Assembly: GCF_047600445.1 (NCBI RefSeq)
Contig: NZ_JASGKT010000001.1
Coordinates: forward strand, 744,001-808,000
Reading direction: 5' to 3'
Length of the DNA stretch: 64,000 nucleotides
Source: Piscinibacter sp047600445
GTDB lineage: Bacteria > Pseudomonadota > Gammaproteobacteria > Burkholderiales > Burkholderiaceae_C
In this document: positions 57,983 through 64,000 of the stretch, piece by piece
How positions within the stretch are numbered: the stretch's first letter is position 1
Layout of the letters: each line of letters begins with the position of its first letter
The notes under the pieces: generated by a model
Told to the model about the DNA's origin: nothing
What the model saw: the letters and a program-made list of their open reading frames with translations, nothing else
The model's database searches: none
Translations under genes and position numbers: made by a program

Positions 57983-58795
57983 ATGCACGCCCACTCCGGC
58001 ACCTCCGCCTCCCGCGCTGCCGGCACCTCGCCGGTGCTGGTGCCGGCGCTGTCGCGCGCGCTGACGCTGCTCGACCGCCTGGCCCAGCGCCGCGAGCCGA
58101 TGAGCCTGGCGCGGCTGGCCAGCGAGCTGGATCTGCCCAAGAGCAGCGTGCACGGGCTGTGCAGCACGCTGCTGCGCTACGGCTACCTGCAGCGCCAGGA
58201 CGACGGCGCCTTCCGCATCGGCCCGGGCGTGATGCCGCTGGCCGACGCCTTCGTCTCCAGCACCGGCATCACGCAGGAGTTCAACGCGCTGTGGGCCGAG
58301 GGCGCGCCCGACGAGACGGTGGTCCTGTCGGTGCTCAACGGCCGCGACGTCGTCTACATCGGGGCGCGCAACGGCCAGCGCCCGCTCGGGCTGGCCTTCA
58401 ACGTCGGCATGCGCCTGCCGGCGCACCTGGCCGCCACCGGCAAGGCGATGCTCGCCTTCCAGGCGCCGGCCGCGGTGCGCGAGCGCTTCGCCGGCGCGCC
58501 GCTCGCGGCCATGACCGGCCGCGGCGCGCGCAGCGTCGGCGCGCTGCTCACCGAGCTGGCGCGCACGCGCGCGCGCGGCCACAGCATCGACGACGAGGGT
58601 GTGCGCGACGGCGTCTACTGCATCGGCGCGCCGGTGTTCGACGCCTCCGGCACGCCGGTGGCCGGGCTCGGCGTCTGCATCCACAAGACCACGCTGGCCG
58701 GCGGCGACGGCGCGCATCGCGACGCCGTGCTGCGCGCCGCGCGCACGCTGACGCAGCGGCTCGGCGGCCGCGTGCCGGCCGCGATGGAGGGCTGA
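57983..58795 (+). CDS. IclR-family transcriptional regulator
   Basis: A 270-residue regulator: an N-terminal winged helix (about 25-85, S-L-A-R-L-A-S-E-L-D-L-P-K-S-S-V-H-G-L) and an IclR effector domain (about 100-262, P-D-E-T-V-V-L-S-V-L-N-G-R-D-V-V-Y-I, L-P-A-H-L-A-A-T-G-K-A-M-L-A, D-G-V-Y-C-I-G-A-P-V-F-D). It comes directly before a Liv-type importer unit and ends one base before the first ATPase gene start, so it probably controls that unit in response to the imported compound. ATG 57983 is chosen; an earlier in-frame GTG would cover the inverted repeat. Confidence 0.9.
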   Translation: MHAHSGTSASRAAGTSPVLVPALSRALTLLDRLAQRREPMSLARLASELDLPKSSVHGLCSTLLRYGYLQRQDDGAFRIGPGVMPLADAFVSSTGITQEFNALWAEGAPDETVVLSVLNGRDVVYIGARNGQRPLGLAFNVGMRLPAHLAATGKAMLAFQAPAAVRERFAGAPLAAMTGRGARSVGALLTELARTRARGHSIDDEGVRDGVYCIGAPVFDASGTPVAGLGVCIHKTTLAGGDGAHRDAVLRAARTLTQRLGGRVPAAMEG

Positions 58796-58796
58796 G

Positions 58797-59573
58797 ATGG
58801 CCGGGGTCGACTACATCCTCGAGACGCACGACCTGACGAAGGAGTTCAAGGGCTTCGTCGCGGTCAACCAGGTCAACCTGAAGGTGCGGCGCGGCAGCAT
58901 CCACGCGCTGATCGGGCCGAACGGCGCCGGCAAGACCACCTGCTTCAACCTGCTGACCAAGTTCCTGATCCCGACCACCGGCCGCATCGTCTACGACGGC
59001 ACCGACATCACGCGCGAAAGCTCGGCGCTGATCGCGCGGCGCGGCGTGATCCGCTCGTTCCAGATCTCGGCGGTGTTCCCGCACCTGACGGTGCTGGAGA
59101 ACGTGCGCGTCGCGCTGCAGCGCAAGCTGGGCACCTCGTTCCACTTCTGGCGCGCCGAGCGCTCGCTCGATGCGCTCAACGGCCGCGCGATGGAGCTGCT
59201 CGCCGCGGTCGACCTCGACAAGTACGCCAAACTCACCGCGGTGGAGCTGAGCTACGGCCGCAAGCGCGCGCTGGAGATCGCCACCACGCTGGCGATGGAG
59301 CCCAAGCTGATGCTGCTCGACGAACCGACGCAGGGCATGGGCCTGGAAGACGTCGACCGCATCAAGCAGCTGATCAAGAAGGTCGCCGCCGACCGCACCG
59401 TGCTGATGGTCGAACACAACATGAGCGTGGTGGCGAGCCTGGCCGACACCATCACCGTGCTGGCGCGCGGCGCCACGCTGGCCGAGGGGCCCTACGCCGA
59501 GGTGTCGAAGAACCCGGCGGTGATCGAGGCCTACATGGGCAGCGCGGACGTGGAACTGAAAGGAGCCCACTGA
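58797..59573 (+). CDS. Liv-type ABC importer ATPase, LivG-like (cluster 4)
   Basis: A 258-residue ATPase: Walker A G-P-N-G-A-G-K-T-T, signature L-S-Y-G-R-K-R-A-L-E-I-A, Walker B L-M-L-L-D-E-P-T-Q-G-M and H-loop V-E-H-N-M-S. In this cluster ATPase genes come before the binding protein, the reverse of clusters 2 and 3. Confidence 0.93.
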   Translation: MAGVDYILETHDLTKEFKGFVAVNQVNLKVRRGSIHALIGPNGAGKTTCFNLLTKFLIPTTGRIVYDGTDITRESSALIARRGVIRSFQISAVFPHLTVLENVRVALQRKLGTSFHFWRAERSLDALNGRAMELLAAVDLDKYAKLTAVELSYGRKRALEIATTLAMEPKLMLLDEPTQGMGLEDVDRIKQLIKKVAADRTVLMVEHNMSVVASLADTITVLARGATLAEGPYAEVSKNPAVIEAYMGSADVELKGAH

Positions 59574-59574
59574 C

Positions 59575-60279
59575 ATGGCCTCCCGGTTCCTGGAAGTGAA
59601 GGATCTGCACGCCTGGTACGGCGAATCGCACGTGCTGCACGGCGTGAACTTCCACGTCGACGAGGGCGAGGTGGTCACGCTGCTGGGCCGCAACGGCGCC
59701 GGCCGCACGAGCACGCTGCGCGCCATCATGGGCCTGACCGGCGCGCGCAAGGGCTCGGTGAAGGTGCACGGCACCGAGGCCATCGCGCTGGCCACGCACC
59801 GCATCGCGCGGCTGGGCATCGGCTACTGCCCGGAGGAGCGTGGCATCTTCGCCAGCCTGTCGGCGCACGAGAACCTGCTGCTGCCGCCCCGGCTCGCCGA
59901 CGGCGGCATGCCGGTCGAGCAGATCCACGCGATGTTCCCGAACCTGAAGGAGCGCGCCGGCAGCCAGGGCACGCGGCTGTCGGGCGGCGAGCAGCAGATG
60001 CTGGCCGTGGCGCGCATCCTGCGCACCGGCGCGAAGCTGCTGCTGCTCGACGAGATCTCCGAGGGCCTGGCGCCGGTGATCGTGCAGAAGCTCGCCGAGA
60101 TGGTCGTCGCGCTGCGCAAGCAGGGCTACACCATCGTGATGGTGGAGCAGAACTTCCGCTTCGCCGCCCCGCTGGCCGACCGCTTCCTGGTGATGGAGCA
60201 CGGCCAGGTGATCCAGGAATTCACCCAGTCCGAACTGCCGGCGCGCATGGAGCGCCTGCACGAGTACCTCGGCGTCTGA
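59575..60279 (+). CDS. Liv-type ABC importer ATPase, LivF-like, with Arg in Walker A (cluster 4)
   Basis: A 234-residue ATPase. The Walker A loop reads G-R-N-G-A-G-R44-T-S-T: the normally invariant Lys is Arg. All other motifs are intact: signature L-S-G-G-E-Q-Q-M, Walker B L-L-L-L-D-E-I-S-E-G-L-A-P, V-E-Q-N-F. From memory some Liv-type ATPases share this change, so it may be tolerated, with hydrolysis carried mainly by the LivG partner. GGAGC precedes the ATG, one base after the LivG-like stop. Confidence 0.92.
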   Translation: MASRFLEVKDLHAWYGESHVLHGVNFHVDEGEVVTLLGRNGAGRTSTLRAIMGLTGARKGSVKVHGTEAIALATHRIARLGIGYCPEERGIFASLSAHENLLLPPRLADGGMPVEQIHAMFPNLKERAGSQGTRLSGGEQQMLAVARILRTGAKLLLLDEISEGLAPVIVQKLAEMVVALRKQGYTIVMVEQNFRFAAPLADRFLVMEHGQVIQEFTQSELPARMERLHEYLGV

Positions 60280-60325
60280 CGCCGCCTCCCGACGACCCTG
60301 CCTCTCAACCCACGGAGAACCGACC

Positions 60326-61528
60326 ATGCAGCTCAAGAAGATCGCCGCCGCCAGCGCACTGGCCCTCGCGGCCGCCACCGGCGCCCACGCCCAGATTTCG
60401 GGCGACGTCGTCCGGATCGGCATCATCACCGACATGTCGGGCCTGTACTCCGACATCGACGGCCCCGGCGGCGTCGAGGCCATCAGGATGGCCGTGGCCG
60501 ACATGGGCGGCGCGGTGGCAGGCAAGAAGATCGAACTGGTGTTCGCCGACCACCAGAACAAGGCCGACGTCGCCGCCGCCAAGGCGCGCGAGTGGTTCGA
60601 CACGGCCGGCGTCGACATGCTGGTCGGCGGCACCAACTCCAGCACCGGCCTGGCGATGGCCAAGGTGGCGGCCGAGAAGAAGAAGCTCTACATCAGCGTC
60701 GGCGCGGCCAGCTCGGCGCTGACCAACGAGCAGTGCAGCCCCTACACCGTGCACTGGGCCTACGACACCACGGCGCTGGCCAAGGGCACCGGCAACGCGG
60801 TGGTCAAGCAGGGCGGCAAGACCTGGTACTTCCTGACCGCCGACTACGCCTTCGGCGCGCAGCTCCAGGCCGACACGACGAAGGTCGTGGAAGCCGCCGG
60901 CGGCAAGATCATCGGCTCGGTCAAGCACCCGCTGTCGGCCACCGACTTCTCGTCGTTCCTGCTGCAGGCGCAGGGCAGCAAGGCCGAGATCCTCGGCCTG
61001 GCCAACGCCGGCGGCGACACCATCAACACGATCAAGGCCGCCAACGAGTTCGGCATCACCAAGACGATGAAGCTGGCCGGCCTGCTGGTGTTCATCAACG
61101 ACATCCACTCGCTGGGCCTGAAGACCACGCAGGGCATGTACCTGACGGACAGCTGGTACTGGAACCGCGACGCCGAGACGCGCGCCTGGAGCCGCAAGTT
61201 CTTCGAGAAGGTCAAGCGCATGCCCAGCTCGCTGCAGGCCGGCGACTACTCGGCCGCGCTGCAGTACCTGAACGCCGTGAAGGCCACCGGCACCGACGAC
61301 TCCGACAAGGTGCTGGCGCAGATGAAGAAGACCAAGATCAACGACATCTTCGCCAAGGGCGGCTTCATCCGCGGCGACGGCCGCATGGTGCACGACATGT
61401 ACCTGATGCAGGTGAAGTCGCCCGACAAGTCGACCGAGCCCTGGGACTACTACAACGTCGTGCAGACCTTCAAGGGCGAGGAGGCCTGGACCACCAAGGC
61501 CGAATCGAAGTGCGCGCTGTGGAAGTAA
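60326..61528 (+). CDS. Liv-type ABC substrate-binding protein (cluster 4)
   Basis: A 400-residue periplasmic binding protein; signal peptide ends T-G-A-H-A-Q (about residue 23). V-R-I-G-I-I-T-D-M-S-G-L-Y-S-D-I-D-G-P starts the fold; G-G-T-N-S-S-T-G-L-A-M and the motif D-S-W-Y-W-N-R-D-A-E-T-R lie in the ligand cleft region. D-M-S-G-L-Y-S-D type proteins form a subgroup of Liv-like binders seen with aromatic or other non-standard ligands. CGGAGAA is 8 bases before the ATG. Confidence 0.93.
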   Translation: MQLKKIAAASALALAAATGAHAQISGDVVRIGIITDMSGLYSDIDGPGGVEAIRMAVADMGGAVAGKKIELVFADHQNKADVAAAKAREWFDTAGVDMLVGGTNSSTGLAMAKVAAEKKKLYISVGAASSALTNEQCSPYTVHWAYDTTALAKGTGNAVVKQGGKTWYFLTADYAFGAQLQADTTKVVEAAGGKIIGSVKHPLSATDFSSFLLQAQGSKAEILGLANAGGDTINTIKAANEFGITKTMKLAGLLVFINDIHSLGLKTTQGMYLTDSWYWNRDAETRAWSRKFFEKVKRMPSSLQAGDYSAALQYLNAVKATGTDDSDKVLAQMKKTKINDIFAKGGFIRGDGRMVHDMYLMQVKSPDKSTEPWDYYNVVQTFKGEEAWTTKAESKCALWK

Positions 61529-61558
61529 GCGCCTGAAGCGACGACGCCCGCGCACGCC

Positions 61559-62443
61559 ATGGAGATCTTCGGCATCCCGTTGCAGGCCTTCCTCGGGCAG
61601 CTCCTGCTCGGGCTGGTCAACGGCTCGTTCTACGCCATCCTGAGCCTCGGGCTGGCGGTGATCTTCGGGCTGCTGGGCATCGTCAACTTCGCCCACGGCG
61701 CGCTGTACATGATGGGCGCGTACGTGGCCTGGCTGGGGCTCGAGAAGTTCGGCATGAACTACTGGCTCGCGCTGGTGGTCTCGCCGCTGGTCGTGGGTGC
61801 GCTCGGCCTGGTGGTCGAGCGCACGCTGCTCAAGCAGCTCTACAAGATCGACCCGATCTACGGCCTGCTGCTGACCTTCGGCCTGTCGTTGATCGCCGAG
61901 GGTGTCTTCCGCGACCAGTTCGGCGTCTCCGGCCAGCAGTACCCGGTGCCCGAGCTGCTGCAAGGCGCCACCAACCTGGGCTTCATGATCCTGCCCAACT
62001 ACCGCGGCTGGGTGGTGGTGGCCTCGCTGATCGTCTGCTTCGGCACCTGGTTCCTGATCGAGCGCACGCGGCTCGGCTCCTACCTGCGCGCCGGCACCGA
62101 GAACCCGGCGCTGGTGCAGGCCTTCGGCGTCAACGTGCCGCTGATGGTGATGCTCACCTACGCCTTCGGCGCCGGCCTGGCGGCGATCGCCGGCGTGCTG
62201 GCCGCGCCGGTGATCCAGATCACCCCGCTGATGGGCAGCAACCTGATCATCGTCGTCTTCGCCGTGGTGGTGATCGGCGGCATGGGCTCGATCCTCGGCT
62301 CCATCCTCACCGGCCTGGTGCTCGGGCTGATCGAGGGGCTGACCAAGGTGTTCTACCCCGAGGCCTCGAACATCGTGGTGTTCGTGATCATGGCGATCGT
62401 GCTGATCATCCGGCCCGCCGGGCTGTTCGGGAAGGAACGCTGA
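61559..62443 (+). CDS. Liv-type ABC importer permease, LivH-like (cluster 4)
   Basis: A 294-residue membrane protein: L-A-V-I-F-G-L-L-G-I-V-N-F-A-H-G-A-L and V-V-V-I-G-G-M-G-S-I-L-G-S-I mark LivH. Its stop and the ATG of the next gene share base 62443 (TGATG). Confidence 0.93.
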   Translation: MEIFGIPLQAFLGQLLLGLVNGSFYAILSLGLAVIFGLLGIVNFAHGALYMMGAYVAWLGLEKFGMNYWLALVVSPLVVGALGLVVERTLLKQLYKIDPIYGLLLTFGLSLIAEGVFRDQFGVSGQQYPVPELLQGATNLGFMILPNYRGWVVVASLIVCFGTWFLIERTRLGSYLRAGTENPALVQAFGVNVPLMVMLTYAFGAGLAAIAGVLAAPVIQITPLMGSNLIIVVFAVVVIGGMGSILGSILTGLVLGLIEGLTKVFYPEASNIVVFVIMAIVLIIRPAGLFGKER

Positions 62444-63390
62444 TGGGCACCGACAAGCTCGGCCGCATCGCCTGGGGCGTGGGTCTGGCGATCCTGCTCG
62501 CCGCGCCGTTCATCGGGCTGTACCCGATCTTCATGATGAAGGCGCTGTGCTTCGCGATCTTCGCCTGCGCCTTCAACCTGCTGCTCGGCTACACCGGGCT
62601 GCTCTCGTTCGGCCACGCCGCCTACCTCGGCGCGGCGGCCTACGGCACCGGCTGGCTGATCAAGAGCGCCGGCTGGTCGCCCGAGCTGGGCGTGCTCGGC
62701 GGCACGCTGTTCGCCGCGGCGATCGGCCTGGTGGTCGGGCTGCTGGCGATACGCCGCCAGGGCATCTACTTCGCGATGATCACGCTGGCGATGGCGCAGA
62801 TGGTGTACTTCGTCTGGCTGCAGGCGCCCTTCACCGGCGGCGAAGACGGGCTGCAGGGCGTGCCGCGCGGCAAGCTGTTCGGCCTGCTCGACCTCAGCAG
62901 CGACCTGGTGCTGTACTTCGTCGTGCTGGCGGTGTTCGTCGCGGTGTTCCTGTTCATCGTTCGCATCGTGCACTCGCCCTACGGCCAGGTGCTCAAGGCG
63001 ATCCGCGAGAACGAGCCGCGCGCCGTCTCGCTGGGCTACGACGTCGACAAGTACAAGCTGCTCGCCTTCGTGCTGTCCACCGCGCTGGCCGGCCTGGCCG
63101 GCGCGCTGAAGACCGTCGTGCTCGGCTTCGCGACGCTGTCGGACGCGCACTGGTCGCTGTCCGGCGAGGTGGTGCTGATGACGCTGCTCGGCGGCATGAG
63201 CACCTTCGCCGGGCCGGTGATCGGCGCCTTCACGATCATCGGGCTGCAGAACTTCCTGGCCGACCGCGTCGGCTCCTGGGTGACGGTGATCATCGGCGCG
63301 ATCTTCGTCGTCTGCGTGGTGGCGTTCCGGCGCGGCTTCGTCGGCGAGCTGATCGCGTGGCGCAAGCGGCGCGAGGCGCCGAAGGCCTAG
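62443..63390 (+). CDS. Liv-type ABC importer permease, LivM-like (cluster 4)
   Basis: A 315-residue membrane protein: N-L-L-L-G-Y-T-G-L-L-S-F-G-H-A-A-Y and M-T-L-L-G-G-M-S-T-F-A-G-P-V-I-G-A are LivM marks; R-E-N-E-P-R-A-V-S-L-G-Y-D-V is the cytoplasmic loop. It closes the unit and converges on ruvB with 3 bases between stops. Confidence 0.93.
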   Translation: MGTDKLGRIAWGVGLAILLAAPFIGLYPIFMMKALCFAIFACAFNLLLGYTGLLSFGHAAYLGAAAYGTGWLIKSAGWSPELGVLGGTLFAAAIGLVVGLLAIRRQGIYFAMITLAMAQMVYFVWLQAPFTGGEDGLQGVPRGKLFGLLDLSSDLVLYFVVLAVFVAVFLFIVRIVHSPYGQVLKAIRENEPRAVSLGYDVDKYKLLAFVLSTALAGLAGALKTVVLGFATLSDAHWSLSGEVVLMTLLGGMSTFAGPVIGAFTIIGLQNFLADRVGSWVTVIIGAIFVVCVVAFRRGFVGELIAWRKRREAPKA

Positions 63391-63393
63391 CGC

Positions 63394-64000
<607 letters not shown>

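Overview
The window is very GC-rich DNA (roughly 70% or more by eye) with dense, often overlapping genes (ATGA and GTGA junctions). It has the gene content of a metabolically versatile betaproteobacterium. The NAD-linked formate dehydrogenase operon of the Cupriavidus fds type, several Liv-type amino-acid/aromatic-acid importers and the intergenic palindromes typical of Burkholderiales suggest the Rubrivivax / Leptothrix / Azohydromonas / Variovorax neighbourhood. This placement is inference; there is no rRNA gene in the window.

Layout. 1-7636: the N-terminal part of a lipoprotein with InlB-like repeats (cut by the window edge), a winged-helix/Hanks-kinase/TPR fusion protein, a Fur-boxed siderophore receptor and an aldehyde dehydrogenase. 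7641-14856: fdsGBA-fdhD-fdsD on the minus strand, with a divergent ModE-like regulator (FdsR type). 14894-15586: a dienelactone hydrolase. 15588-23100: a metal-uptake locus made of a BtuCDF/MolBCA-type ABC importer, a DUF2478 protein, a TonB-dependent receptor, a one-domain ModE, a di-Mop molybdate-binding protein, a DUF364 'heavy-metal chelation' protein and a small Cys-rich protein. A good ModE-box lies just upstream of the receptor. I read this as a TonB-dependent molybdenum (or tungsten) acquisition system sitting beside a molybdenum enzyme. 23182-27863: an ECF sigma factor translationally coupled to a Ser/Thr kinase, then a patatin lipase and a GNAT acetyltransferase. 27966-31606: a Liv-type ABC importer without a binding protein, plus a small monooxygenase-fold protein. 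31702-33046: two universal stress proteins facing each other across a palindromic repeat.

33142-45135: an apparent phenylpropanoid (ferulate/p-coumarate type) catabolic operon with its own importer: crotonase, aryl-CoA ligase, SDR, thioesterase, binding protein, permease, permease-ATPase fusion, ATPase, acyl-CoA dehydrogenase and a MarR repressor. A perfect 16-bp palindrome, the likely MarR operator, lies at its head, and an amidohydrolase is divergent. 45173-52307: a MetE-like methyltransferase, a complete Liv-type importer and a PcaF-type thiolase. 52462-57832: an HD-GYP-like protein, cyclopropane fatty acid synthase, DUF1840, a PEBP-family protein, a histidine phosphatase and a D-threonine-aldolase-like enzyme. 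57983-63390: an IclR regulator leading a fourth Liv-type importer. 63394-64000: the C-terminal part of RuvB, cut by the window edge.

The strongest candidate for an under-described system is the 15588-23100 locus together with its ModE-box and its proximity to the fds operon. No tRNA, rRNA, CRISPR array, insertion sequence or known riboswitch was recognised. No gene-free stretch exceeds about 250 bases.
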